Assembly: GCF_009569385.1 (NCBI RefSeq)
Contig: NZ_WBOF01000001.1
Location: forward strand, 186,001 to 250,000
Direction: 5' to 3'
Length of the DNA: 64,000 bases
Source: Streptomyces kaniharaensis
GTDB lineage: Bacteria; Actinomycetota; Actinomycetes; Streptomycetales; Streptomycetaceae
Positions 44,910-53,362 of this stretch are shown here, piece after piece. A program made the position numbers and the translations under genes. Below the pieces are notes generated by a model. That model had not been told where the DNA came from and did no database searches. It saw nothing but the letters and a program-made list of their open reading frames with translations. Within the stretch, counting starts at the first letter, position 1. Every line of letters starts with the position of its first letter.

Positions 44910-45283
44910 CGTATGGCCGAATCGGCGTCCACACCCACCCCCCGATCGAAACCCGACCGCCACCTCCCGGGGGCTTCGACGGGCGGCCGCGCGGGCGGTC
45001 GACATCTCAGTGCGGCACACCGAGGACGTGCAGGCGAGCCCATGGGATGCGGACCACCACTGCCGCGAACGCATCGTCACAGCGCGTCCGGATGCTCGAT
45101 TTTCAGCTTTGATCAGTTCTGATCGGTTTCTGATCATCTGTTGCTTTTCCTTGGACACGACTTGGCAAAGATATGACCGTTCCTCTAGCTCTCTCTGACT
45201 GATCGCCGTCAATCTCGGTCGCAGCTCTTCGCGAGCAGCCATGAGCCGCTCGCTTCCCTGCAGCTACCCCCACTGGAGTCAGA
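44910..45283 (+). promoter_or_regulatory. Upstream region of the metalloprotease gene with phased TGATC repeats
   Basis: No gene recognised in these 374 bp. TGATC occurs at 45110, 45120 and 45131 (TGATCAG, TGATCGG, TGATCAT), spaced 10 and 11 bp, so all face the same side of the helix; a further TGATC is at 45200. The surrounding 45100-45180 stretch is unusually AT-rich for this window and probably contains the promoter. Confidence 0.45.
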
Positions 45284-46879
45284 GTGAGCCCCACCTCCTC
45301 CTCCCGCCGCACCCTCACGGCCGGAGCCATCACCGTCGTCGCCGCCCTCGTCGCCGTCGCCGTCCCCACCGGCACCGCCTCGGCCGCCCCCGCCGGGCGG
45401 GACGCCGCGATCGCCCAGGCCCGGGCCAACGTCGCCCGCAACGCCGGGGTGTTCGGCTTCGGCACCGGCCAGGACCTCGTGGTCAAGGACGTGATCCTCG
45501 ACGCCGACGGCGCCTCGCACGTCCGCTTCGACCGCACCTACCAGGGCCTGCCCGTGGTCGGCGGCGACCTCGTCGTCCACCAGGACGCCCGCGGCCGGCT
45601 CAAGGACTCCTCCCGCGCCGCCGCCCACGACCCGGCCGTCAAGTCCACCGCCCCCGGCGTCCCCGCGCAGGCCACCGCCGGGACCGCGATCGCCGCCGCC
45701 CCCGGCGTCAACGACGCCACCAGCACCCCCGAACTGGTCGTCTGGGCCGCCGACGGCACGCCCCGGCTCGCCTGGCGCACCACCGTCGAGGGCGTCGGCG
45801 AGCACGGCCAGCCCGCCGGGCGCGTGGTCGTCACCGACGCCTCCACCGGCGAGCAGATCGAGGCCTACGACGCCGAGCACCAGGCCACCGGCACCGGGCA
45901 CTCCGAGTACACCGGCGACGTCACCGTCGACACCACCCCTGCCGCGGGCGGCGGTTACACCCTCAAGGACCCGGTCCGCGGCCACGTCACCAAGGACGCC
46001 GACAACATCTCGGCGAGCTCGCTCAAGGCGAGCTCCGGGACGGAGTTCACCAGCAGCACCAACGTCTGGGGCGACGGGCAGAAGTTCTCCGCCGACCGCT
46101 CCACCGCCGCCGTCGACGCCCACGCCAACACCGCCTGGACGTACGACTACTACAAGAACACCTTCGGCCGGAACGGCATCAAGAACGACGGCAGGGGCGC
46201 CACCGTCTTCGTCCACGTCGGCACCAACTGGGACAACGCCCAGTGGTCCGACAGCTGCTTCTGCATGATGACCGGCGACGGCAACGGCACCACCGACCCG
46301 GAGCAGGTCGACCTCGACACCATGGGCCACGAGATGACCCACGGCGTCACCAGCGCCACCGCCAACCTGCGCTACAGCGGCGAGTCCGGCGGCCTCAACG
46401 AGTCCACCAGCGACATCTTCGGGACGATGGTGGAGTGGTACGCCAACAACACGTTCGACACCCCCGACTACCTGTTCAGCGACCAGTCCACCCCGCCGTG
46501 GCTGCGCCGCTTCGACAAGCCCTCGCTGGACGGCAAGTCGGCGGACTGCTGGAGCAGCACGGTCGGCAAGCTCAACGTGCACAACTCCTCGGGCGTCGGC
46601 AACCACTGGTTCTACCTCGCCAGCGAGGGCAGCGGCAGCAAGATCATCAACGGCGTCACCTACGACAGCCCCACCTGCAACGGCTCGACCGTCACCGGCA
46701 TCGGCAACCAGAAGGTCGCCAAGATCTGGTACCGCGCGCTGACCGTCTACATGACGTCCACCACCACCTACAAGGGCGCGCGCACCGCCTCGCTCAACGC
46801 CGCGAGCGACCTGTACGGGCTCAACAGCGCCGAGTACAAGGCCGTCGCGGCGGCCTGGAGCGCGGTCAAGGTCAACTGA
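45284..46879 (+). CDS. Secreted M4 family neutral metalloprotease (thermolysin-like)
   Basis: A 531-aa preproenzyme from GTG 45284 with GGAG 7 nt upstream. A signal peptide (about 1-34, ending TASA-AP) precedes an FTP/PepSY propeptide (about 35-200, YQGLPVVGGDLVVH). The mature domain has zinc motif GHEMTHGVTS and third ligand ESGGLNESTSDIFG, plus the C-terminal active-site His in NHWFYLASEG. Thermolysin-type enzymes cleave before hydrophobic residues and mature by autoprocessing outside the cell. The gene stands alone behind a long upstream region and ends 10 bp from the convergent lipoprotein gene. Confidence 0.95.
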   Translation: MSPTSSSRRTLTAGAITVVAALVAVAVPTGTASAAPAGRDAAIAQARANVARNAGVFGFGTGQDLVVKDVILDADGASHVRFDRTYQGLPVVGGDLVVHQDARGRLKDSSRAAAHDPAVKSTAPGVPAQATAGTAIAAAPGVNDATSTPELVVWAADGTPRLAWRTTVEGVGEHGQPAGRVVVTDASTGEQIEAYDAEHQATGTGHSEYTGDVTVDTTPAAGGGYTLKDPVRGHVTKDADNISASSLKASSGTEFTSSTNVWGDGQKFSADRSTAAVDAHANTAWTYDYYKNTFGRNGIKNDGRGATVFVHVGTNWDNAQWSDSCFCMMTGDGNGTTDPEQVDLDTMGHEMTHGVTSATANLRYSGESGGLNESTSDIFGTMVEWYANNTFDTPDYLFSDQSTPPWLRRFDKPSLDGKSADCWSSTVGKLNVHNSSGVGNHWFYLASEGSGSKIINGVTYDSPTCNGSTVTGIGNQKVAKIWYRALTVYMTSTTTYKGARTASLNAASDLYGLNSAEYKAVAAAWSAVKVN

Positions 46880-46889
46880 TGGCGCTCCG

Positions 46890-47924
46890 CTACTCGGTGA
46901 ATCCGATGTGGACGTGGTCGTGGTGGGTGTCGTCGGTGAAGAACTGGTTGCCTGCGCCCGGGATCGCCACCGGACCGCCCACGTTGTACGACCCGGCGGC
47001 GGCCGCGTCCCGCATGAAGGACTCGATCAGCTGCCGGGGCGTCCCCGGGTCCACCACCGCCCGGCCGTCGATCCGCCAGACGTCGAAGGCCCGGCCCGGC
47101 GGATGGTCGCTCGGCCGGGTGGTGCCGAAGACGTTCAGCGGGTGCCCGGTCCGCACCACGCTCACCGACAGCGTGTAGGTACCGGCGAGGCGCAGCATCG
47201 CGTGCAGCACGCTGTCGTGGACGGTGCCGCTGCGCAGGTCCGCGACCGCCTCGGGCGGCAGTTCGATCCGCGGCTGCGCCAGCACCTGGGCCACGGCCGG
47301 GGACGGCGCGGCGGCGGGCGGGCCGGGGTCGCCCGGGTGCAGGTCGGTGACGGTCCAGCGCGGCTCGGCGCGGCTGAGGCGGACGTCCACCGTGGTGCCG
47401 CCCGTCGCGACCGAGCCGTCCGGCTGCCGGGTCCACTGCCGGCAGACCGCCAGCACGCTCGCCGAGTCGGCGAGGATCCCGCCGTACTGGGCGTTGATCA
47501 CCTCCAGGCTCGCCTCCGGCGCGGCGGGGGCGAGCGGGCCGGCCTGGTCGGCCAGCCCCGGCGGCAGGCCGAGCGCCGCCACCCGGGCCCGGGCCGCCTC
47601 CACGCCCTGGCCGCCGAGTGGCCAGGCGCCGAGCGCGGCGACCAGTTCGACGGCGCGGCGCTTGACGTCGGGCTCCACCTCGGAGGGGCCGGGTTGCCAG
47701 AGCGGCGGGTTGGGGAGCGGGGTCGGGGTCGGGGCTGGGGTCGCGGTCGCGGTCGCGGTCGGGGCCGGCGTCGCCGTGACGGTCGGGCCGTTCGCCGAAC
47801 TCGTCACCGCCACCGACTTCTTGCTACCGCTCGCACACCCGGCCGCGCCGAGCAGCAGCGCCGCCGCGCCCGCCCTCAGCACCTCGCGCCGGCCCGCCGC
47901 ACACCCGTCGTCTGCGCTCGTCAC
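46890..47924 (-). CDS. Lipoprotein with C-terminal M15-like (D-Ala-D-Ala carboxypeptidase-type) domain
   Basis: A 344-aa protein. RREVLRAGAAALLLGAAGC gives a Tat-like, lipobox-containing signal (Cys about 30). A Thr/Ala/Pro stalk (about 46-75) and a helical middle domain follow. The C-terminal 120 residues contain GTTRPSDHPPGRAFDVWRI and DTHHDHVHIGF, matching the HxxxxxxD...HxH zinc pattern of peptidase M15-like enzymes that trim peptidoglycan stem peptides. Catalysis is inferred from motifs alone. GTG 47924 is the start. It converges on the M4 protease gene. Confidence 0.8.
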   Translation of the reverse strand: MTSADDGCAAGRREVLRAGAAALLLGAAGCASGSKKSVAVTSSANGPTVTATPAPTATATATPAPTPTPLPNPPLWQPGPSEVEPDVKRRAVELVAALGAWPLGGQGVEAARARVAALGLPPGLADQAGPLAPAAPEASLEVINAQYGGILADSASVLAVCRQWTRQPDGSVATGGTTVDVRLSRAEPRWTVTDLHPGDPGPPAAAPSPAVAQVLAQPRIELPPEAVADLRSGTVHDSVLHAMLRLAGTYTLSVSVVRTGHPLNVFGTTRPSDHPPGRAFDVWRIDGRAVVDPGTPRQLIESFMRDAAAAGSYNVGGPVAIPGAGNQFFTDDTHHDHVHIGFTE

Positions 47925-48037
47925 GCGGCCAGTATGCGGCGGCCGGCGCAGGATCCGGGGGAAGTCCCGTCGTCGGACTCCCGATGTCAGATTCCCGACG
48001 TCGCCCGGCAGGCGGGAGTTCGACGACGGGCCGCCGC

Positions 48038-49012
48038 TCAGCCGAGGCGGCGGATCGGCTCGCCGGCGAGGAAGGCGGCGATGTCCTCCACGGCCTCGCC
48101 GTAGTAGCGGCGGTAGTTGTCCTGCGACACGTACCCGAGGTGCGGCGTGGCCAGCAGCCGGGGCGCGGTGCGCAGCGGGTGGTCGGCGGGCAGCGGTTCG
48201 ACGTCGAAGACGTCCACGGCGGCGCCCGCGATCCGTCCCTCGGTGAGCGCGGTGAGCAGCGCGTCCTGGTCGACGATCGCCGCCCGGGAGGTGTTGACCA
48301 GGTACGCCTCGGGCTTCATCAGGGCGAGTTCGGCCTTGCCGAGCAGGCCGCGGGTACGGTCGCCGAGCGCGAGGTGGATCGAGACGAAGTCGCTGCCGCC
48401 GAGCAGTTCCTCCTTGGTCGCGGCCCGGCGCACGCCCACCTCGGCGGCCCGCTCCTCGGTGAGGTTCTGGCTCCAGGCGATCACGTCCATGCCGAAGGCC
48501 AGTCCGACCCGGGCGACCAGGCTGCCGATCTTCCCGAGGCCGAGCAGCCCGAGCACCCGGCCGTTGAGGTCGGCGCCGACGGTGCTCTGCCAGGGGCCGT
48601 TCTCGCGCAGTGCGGTGGACTCCGGCACGATGCCGCGGGCGAGGCCGAGCAGCAGCGCCCAGGTCAGCTCCACGGGCGGAGCGGAGGAGCTGGTGGTGCC
48701 GCAGACCGTCACGCCGTGCGCCTCGGCGGCGGCGTAGTCGATGACCGAGTTGCGCATGCCCGAGGCGACCAGCAGCTTGAGCCGGGGCAGCCGGGCGAAC
48801 AGCGAGGCGGGGAACGGCACCCGTTCGCGCAGGGTCACGACTATGTCGAACTCGGCGAGGGCGTCGGCGAGTTCGTCTTCCGAGCCGAAGTGGTCGTGGA
48901 AGGCGGTCATCACCACCCGGCCGGCCAGCGGGGACCAGTCGACGATGCTGGAGGCTACGTCCTGGAAGTCGTCGAGTACGGCGCAGCGGAGGGTCGCGTC
49001 CGGAGGAGTCAT
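48038..49012 (-). CDS. D-2-hydroxyacid dehydrogenase family protein
   Basis: A 324-aa NAD(P)-dependent enzyme. The dinucleotide-binding motif is VLGLLGLGKIGSLVARVGLA, the catalytic Arg is in NTSRAAIVDQDAL, Glu in AVDVFDVEPLPADHPL and His in ATPHLGYVS. The N-terminal substrate domain begins with CAVLDDFQDVASSIVDWSPL. Substrates in this family include glycerate, phosphoglycerate and branched hydroxyacids; this one cannot be specified. Stand-alone gene with debris of other genes upstream. Confidence 0.92.
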   Translation of the reverse strand: MTPPDATLRCAVLDDFQDVASSIVDWSPLAGRVVMTAFHDHFGSEDELADALAEFDIVVTLRERVPFPASLFARLPRLKLLVASGMRNSVIDYAAAEAHGVTVCGTTSSSAPPVELTWALLLGLARGIVPESTALRENGPWQSTVGADLNGRVLGLLGLGKIGSLVARVGLAFGMDVIAWSQNLTEERAAEVGVRRAATKEELLGGSDFVSIHLALGDRTRGLLGKAELALMKPEAYLVNTSRAAIVDQDALLTALTEGRIAGAAVDVFDVEPLPADHPLRTAPRLLATPHLGYVSQDNYRRYYGEAVEDIAAFLAGEPIRRLG

Positions 49013-49039
49013 GTCAGCACTCTCGCAGACGACGGTGCG

Positions 49040-49291
49040 TCACCGCGGGTCAGGGGCGCGCAGGCCGTAGTGGTCGTCCGGGGCCAGCTCGATCCACCAC
49101 GGCTCACCGAGCTTGATGCGCAGGATCCTGATCGGGGCCTGCAGGTCCCCCGGGTTCGGCCACGGAACGCGCCAGGCCCGTTCGAGGATCGTCACGGCCG
49201 GGTGCACTCCCTCGCCGAGTTCGACGAGCCCTCGCAGCAGGTTGGTCTCCCGCGACCTGTTCCCGTATCTCGGGTGGGGCGATCCGGACGC
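49040..49291 (-). pseudogene. 3' remnant of an unidentified gene (no start codon)
   Basis: An 83-codon frame with coding-like third positions, reading RETNLLRGLVELGEGVHPAV and later LRIKLGEPWWIELAPDDHYG, ending at TGA 49042-49040. An in-frame TAG at 49294-49292 closes it upstream and there is no ATG and only an internal GTG, so the 5' part has been lost. The parent family is not recognised. Confidence 0.45.
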
Positions 49292-49467
49292 CTATGTCCC
49301 GCCTGCCGAACCACTGCTCTTCCTCTGCGGCGTCGCCGGCACCATGGAGGTGTGGCAGCTCCCGGCCTCCGGCCGCTGGCTCGGGCTGACCCATCGGCCA
49401 GGGCGACACCGAGCTGCCGCTCGAACTGCTCGTCGCCGTCGGTGAGGCGTCCTCGCTGCCGCGGTGA
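49254..49467 (+). pseudogene. 3' remnant of a second gene, with a +1 frameshift
   Basis: Reads DLFPYLGWGDPDAYVPPAEP, then LLFLCGVAGTMEVWQLPASG up to about 49391; after one surplus C at 49392 the frame continues IGQGDTELPLELLVAVGEAS to TGA 49465-49467. Codon bias supports both segments. No start codon belongs to it. Its truncated 5' end overlaps the truncated 5' end of the minus-strand remnant. Confidence 0.45.
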
Positions 49468-49482
49468 GCCGGTCCGCAGTAG

Positions 49483-50490
49483 TCAGCGGTCCATGCCTGC
49501 TCGCGCGAGCGGCGCGAGGACGGCCTCGGCCGCGGCCGTCCGGGCGTACAGCACCGAGCGCCCGGCGCGGTGGGCGCTCACCAGGCCGGCGTCGCGGAGC
49601 GCGGTCAGGTACTGGGAGACGGCCGAGGGCGACAGCCCGGTGCGGTGGGCGAGTTCGGTGGTGGAGGCCGGCGCGGCGAGCTCGATCAGCAGGAGCGTGC
49701 GGGAGCGGCCGAGCACGGCGGCCAGGGCATCACTCGACGGGCCGGGCCGGGCGGCCCACAGCGTGCCGATGCCGCGCGCCGGGTAGGCGAGCTGCGGCGG
49801 GTCCGGCGGCGCCACGCGGGTGAACAGGCCCGGGCCGGTGAAGGCGGACGGAATCAGCAGCAGGCCCGACCCGGCCGTCCGGCGGTCCAGGCCTCGCGGG
49901 CGACGGTCCAGCCGCAACGCGCCGGCGGCCCACCGGACCTCGGCGTGCAGGTCGTTGAGGACGCTCGCCGTGCCGTGCTCGGCGGCCCGGCGGGCACGGT
50001 GCAGCACGTCCGCGTCGAGGAGCGCACGGATCCGCGCCCAGTACGGCGCCAGCGCGACGTCCCAGTAGGCCTCGACGGCCTCGGTGAGCCGGACCAGGCC
50101 TGTGGCCGGGTCGGCGTACAGCGCGCGCAGCCGGGGGCCGAGGCCGCCGCCCCGACGTGCCCGCAGGCGGTCGAGATCGCGGCGCACCCGCTCGGCGGGC
50201 GTGGCCCGGATCGCGGCCAGCTCGTCCGCCAGGGTGGGCGCGGGGCCGGCCGGGGCCGGGTTGATGAAGTCCGGCACGTACCCGGAAGGCGGCACGAGCT
50301 CGGCCAGCCACCCCCGGTCCAGCCCGGCGGCGGCCACCCGCGGCCGCACCTGCTCCACCCACGGCCGGTGCACCGGATGGGCCTGCCGCGAGGCCAGCAG
50401 CCGCAGGCTCGGCCCGACTTCCCACATCGGCGAGACCGCGAACCGCATGCTCGCGAGGTCGCCCACCGTGAACGACAGCTCCGCCGTCAT
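49483..50490 (-). CDS. ArsR-type winged-helix regulator with a large N-terminal domain (DUF5937-like)
   Basis: A 335-aa protein. The N-terminal 240 residues (beginning MTAELSFTVGDLASMRFAVS) match a streptomycete domain I believe is DUF5937. The C-terminal 80 residues are an ArsR winged helix: AALVLG-type lead, then TTELAHRTGLSPSAVSQYLT and ALRDAGLVSAHRAGRSVLYA. There are no metal-site cysteines, so metal sensing is unlikely. ATG 50490 is preceded by GGGGGCGGGGGA; ATG 50517 is an alternative. Divergent from the aldo/keto reductase gene, which it may regulate. Confidence 0.85.
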   Translation of the reverse strand: MTAELSFTVGDLASMRFAVSPMWEVGPSLRLLASRQAHPVHRPWVEQVRPRVAAAGLDRGWLAELVPPSGYVPDFINPAPAGPAPTLADELAAIRATPAERVRRDLDRLRARRGGGLGPRLRALYADPATGLVRLTEAVEAYWDVALAPYWARIRALLDADVLHRARRAAEHGTASVLNDLHAEVRWAAGALRLDRRPRGLDRRTAGSGLLLIPSAFTGPGLFTRVAPPDPPQLAYPARGIGTLWAARPGPSSDALAAVLGRSRTLLLIELAAPASTTELAHRTGLSPSAVSQYLTALRDAGLVSAHRAGRSVLYARTAAAEAVLAPLARAGMDR

Positions 50491-50556
50491 GTCCCCCGCC
50501 CCCGTGGATTCGCACATTCCCGAATCATTGGCGGCCAGGCTAGTGCAGATCCGATC

Positions 50557-51492
50557 ATGATCCGCATGACGACCGACACCTCCACCACCACCGTCAACGC
50601 GGCCGACTCCGGCACCTGGACGCTCGGTGACCGCACCGTCCACCGGATCGGCTTCGGCGCGATGCGCCTCCCGCAGACCGGCCCCGCGCTCATCCCCGAC
50701 GCCGTCCCCCGCGACCGCGACCAGGCGATCGCCGTCCTTCGGCGGGCCCTCGAGCTGGGCGTCAACCACATCGACACCGCCGCCTTCTACTTCTCCCCGC
50801 TGCGCTCCGCCAACGAGCTGATCAACCGCGCCCTCGCGCCGTACCGCGACGACCTGGTGATCGCCACCAAGGTCGGCCCGGCCCGCACACTGAACGGCGG
50901 GTGGGCGGAACACGCCCGCACCCCCGAGCAGCTGCGCGCCCAGGTCGAGGAGAACCTGCGCCAGCTCGGCCGCGACCAGCTCGACCTGGTCAACCTGCGG
51001 ATCCTCGGCACCGACTCGATCGCCGAACGCTTCGGCGCCCTCGCCGAGTTGCGGCAGGCCGGGCTCATCCGCCACCTCGGCCTGTCCAACATCCACCCGC
51101 ACCACCTCGCCGAGGCCCAGGCCATCGCCCCCGTCGTCTGCGTGCAGAACCCCTACGGAATCGGCGCCTCCGCCCAGCACGACGAAGTGCTGCGGCTCTG
51201 CGGTGAGCAGGGCATCGCGTTCGTCCCGTTCTACGCGATAGCCGGCGCCGGCCGGGAGCGCGGCACTGCCTTCGCGGGCGAGGCCGAGCTGCCCCAGGTG
51301 GAGGCCGTGGCGCAGGCCCACGGGGTGAGCACCGCCCAGGTCCGCCTCGCGTGGACGCTCCACCGCGGCCCGCACGTCCTGGCCATCCCCGGCACCGGCG
51401 ACCTCGCCCACCTCACCGACAACATCGCCGCCGGATCGCTCCGCCTCTCTGCGGACGAGCTGGCGCTCCTCGACGCCGCCCACACGGCCTGA
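50557..51492 (+). CDS. Aldo/keto reductase
   Basis: A 311-aa NADPH-dependent oxidoreductase. The catalytic tetrad shows as GVNHIDTAAFYFSP (Asp, Tyr) and VIATKVG (Lys). The usual active-site His in the LDL/VNL strand is replaced: LDLVNLRILGT has Arg-Ile where His is normal. The cofactor region is AIPGTGDLAHLTDNIAA. ATG 50557 or 50566 both lack a good ribosome site, perhaps leaderless. Divergent from the ArsR-type gene, 66 bp apart. Confidence 0.9.
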   Translation: MIRMTTDTSTTTVNAADSGTWTLGDRTVHRIGFGAMRLPQTGPALIPDAVPRDRDQAIAVLRRALELGVNHIDTAAFYFSPLRSANELINRALAPYRDDLVIATKVGPARTLNGGWAEHARTPEQLRAQVEENLRQLGRDQLDLVNLRILGTDSIAERFGALAELRQAGLIRHLGLSNIHPHHLAEAQAIAPVVCVQNPYGIGASAQHDEVLRLCGEQGIAFVPFYAIAGAGRERGTAFAGEAELPQVEAVAQAHGVSTAQVRLAWTLHRGPHVLAIPGTGDLAHLTDNIAAGSLRLSADELALLDAAHTA

Positions 51493-51506
51493 GCTCGCAT
51501 CAGGCC
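51486..51506 (+). terminator. Short terminator overlapping the AKR stop
   Basis: A 7-bp perfect stem GGCCTGA (51486-51492) with TCAGGCC (51500-51506) and a 7-nt loop. The stem includes the stop codon. Confidence 0.45.
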
Positions 51507-51875
51507 AGCGGACCGACGCGGAGGGTGAGCGTCCAGGTGCCGAGCCGGAAGGCGGTGGACGACTGCCGCCTCTCGGCCGCGCCTGGCTGCTGGTTGGCGA
51601 CCCCTCCGTGGCCCGGCCGGTAGACAACGGCGCCGACGGCGCCGGGGCCGTACGTAGCCGCGCTGATAAAGCGGCGGGCGCACGGCCTCGGCGCCCCCGT
51701 CCACCCGGTTGGTCCAGCTCGTCGGACAGCTCCTCTGCTGCCCTCGCCCCTCCGGCGAACCGGCCTCCTCGCTCAAACCCAGCCACTCCACCCACACCCA
51801 ACTCGCCCGGCCGGCAGCGTCGACGAGGTCGAGCGTGTGCAGGCCGACAGCAAGCTTCGGCTTCGGTGGCTTCAT
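51500..51875 (-). pseudogene. Frameshifted hypothetical gene
   Basis: From ATG 51875 the frame reads MKPPKPKLAVGLHTLDLVDA and WVWVEWLGLSEEAG with good codon bias, then degrades. A second frame reading ISAATYGPGAVGAVVYRPGH and TAFRLGTWTLTLRVGPLA ends at TGA 51502-51500. Joined, they would make about 125 aa. The switch lies around 51645-51670. No family recognised; a sequencing error cannot be excluded. Confidence 0.4.
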
Positions 51876-52019
51876 GCGGTGCGCTCGGGTCGTATATTCC
51901 GTTCGTCAGTAAGAGGCCTGACACAGCGGCAGGCCAAAGCCACCACGCGCGGAACCACCGCCGAGAGCTGCGACGTCGCTGGGGACGACGTATCGCACCC
52001 CAGCACCAGGAGCCCGCGC

Positions 52020-52643
52020 ATGACCGGAACCGCCACCCGCTACCTCTATCTCGCCCGCCACGGAGAGGCGATGCCGGACGAGAGTGGGCTGTCGGACGCC
52101 GGGCGCCGCCAAGCCGGGCTCCTGGGCCGGCGGCTGGCGGGCCGCCCCATCTCGGCGGTGCACCACGGTCCGCTGCCCCGGGCGTCGCAGACCGCACGGC
52201 TGGTCGCCGAGCACCTGGGCGGCGCCGCCGTCCAGGCCTGTGAGGCTGCCGGCGACTACGTCCCGTATGTCCCGGCGCGGGAGGAACTGCCCGCCGCCAG
52301 CGCCGACTTCCTCCTGGACTTCCTGTCCGGGGCCACGGCCGAGGAGCGGGCGCGCGGTCCGGAGCTCGCCCGCCGGGCCGTGGCGGAGTTCACCGGACCG
52401 GTGCCCGGCGGCGAGGAGCGCCACGAACTGGTCGTCACGCACAACTTCCTGATCGGCTGGCTGGTCCGGCACGTCCTGGACGCCCCCGCCTGGCGCTGGC
52501 TCGGCCTCAACCACGGCAACGCGGCCCTGACCGTCATCCGCTACGCGCCCGGGCGGCCGGCCTCCTTGTTGGTCCTCAACGACATGCGGCATCTGCCCGA
52601 CGAACTCCGCTGGACCGGCTTCCCAGCCGAATTCCGCGTGTGA
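52020..52643 (+). CDS. Histidine phosphatase family protein
   Basis: A 207-aa protein with AGGAG 8 nt upstream of ATG 52020. The phosphate pocket motif LYLARHGEAMPDE (RHG) carries the His that becomes phosphorylated, with the second Arg in GPLPRASQTARLV and the second His in VVTHNFLIGWLV. This is the phosphoglycerate-mutase-like fold. The substrate (sugar phosphate, nucleotide or protein) is unknown. It lies 50 bp upstream of the TetR gene but is separated from it by that gene's operator and promoter. Confidence 0.9.
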   Translation: MTGTATRYLYLARHGEAMPDESGLSDAGRRQAGLLGRRLAGRPISAVHHGPLPRASQTARLVAEHLGGAAVQACEAAGDYVPYVPAREELPAASADFLLDFLSGATAEERARGPELARRAVAEFTGPVPGGEERHELVVTHNFLIGWLVRHVLDAPAWRWLGLNHGNAALTVIRYAPGRPASLLVLNDMRHLPDELRWTGFPAEFRV

Positions 52644-52671
52644 AACCCTGAAAAACCCACGAAAAATATGC

Positions 52672-52681
52672 AGACCGGTCT
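52672..52681. promoter_or_regulatory. TetR operator, copy 1
   Basis: Palindrome AGACCGGTCT at 52672-52681, within AAATATGCAGACCGGTCTAC, lies 12 bp upstream of the TetR gene start. The same block precedes the next gene, so autoregulation is likely. Confidence 0.75.
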
Positions 52682-52693
52682 ACTGTTTCCCGC

Positions 52694-53284
52694 ATGGGAG
52701 TCAAGGGCGAGGAGACCCGTGCGCGGCTGATCGCCGGCACGCGGGCACTGATCGAGGCGCAGGGCTACTTCGGCACCGGCGTCAACCACATCGTCGCCGA
52801 GAGCGGCGCGCCGCGCGGGTCGCTCTACTTCCACTTCCCCGAAGGCAAGGACCAGCTGGTCGCCGCCGCGCTCACCCAGGCCGGGCAGGAGATCGAGGAC
52901 CTGCTCAACGCCCTCGCCGCCGAGGGGGTCGACGCCGGGGCGCTCACCCGGCGTCTCACCGAGATCTTCGCCTCCCGCCTTGAACGGTCCGACTACGCCA
53001 AGGGCTGCCCGATCGCCACCGTCGCGCTGGAGGTCGCCGGCACCAACGAGCCGCTGCGCGCGGTCTGTTCCGCGGTGTACGGGAGCTGGCAGCGCGTCCT
53101 GGCCGACCGCCTGGAGGCCGAGGGCTTCGGGCCGCTGGAGGCGGAGACCGCCGCCGGGCAGGCACTCGCTCTGCTGGAGGGCGCGGTGCTGCTCGCGTCG
53201 GTCCGACGCAGCCGCGAACCGCTCGACCACGCCCAGCACGCCGTGCTGCACCTCATCGGCGCGAAGGCATCGCGCTCCGAGTGA
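52694..53284 (+). CDS. TetR family repressor (LmrA/YxaF-like)
   Basis: A 196-aa protein. The HTH reads VNHIVAESGAPRGSLYFHFP with the following GKDQLVAAALTQAG, typical of the LmrA/YxaF-like subgroup, and the C-terminal ligand domain has GCPIATVALEVAG. ATG 52694. Identical AGACCGGTCT palindromes lie upstream of this gene and of the adjacent epimerase gene, indicating repression of both. In this subgroup the inducers are often aromatic or lipophilic compounds. Confidence 0.93.
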   Translation: MGVKGEETRARLIAGTRALIEAQGYFGTGVNHIVAESGAPRGSLYFHFPEGKDQLVAAALTQAGQEIEDLLNALAAEGVDAGALTRRLTEIFASRLERSDYAKGCPIATVALEVAGTNEPLRAVCSAVYGSWQRVLADRLEAEGFGPLEAETAAGQALALLEGAVLLASVRRSREPLDHAQHAVLHLIGAKASRSE

Positions 53285-53331
53285 ACGGCCCGCCCCGCCG
53301 CGGTGCCCTTCCGTGCGCCCAAGAAATATAC

Positions 53332-53341
53332 AGACCGGTCT
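53332..53341. promoter_or_regulatory. TetR operator, copy 2
   Basis: AGACCGGTCT at 53332-53341, within AAATATACAGACCGGTCTAC, 21 bp upstream of the epimerase start. It differs from copy 1 at a single base across that 20-bp block. Confidence 0.75.
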
Positions 53342-53362
53342 ACAGAAAACGGAGAGCTCACC

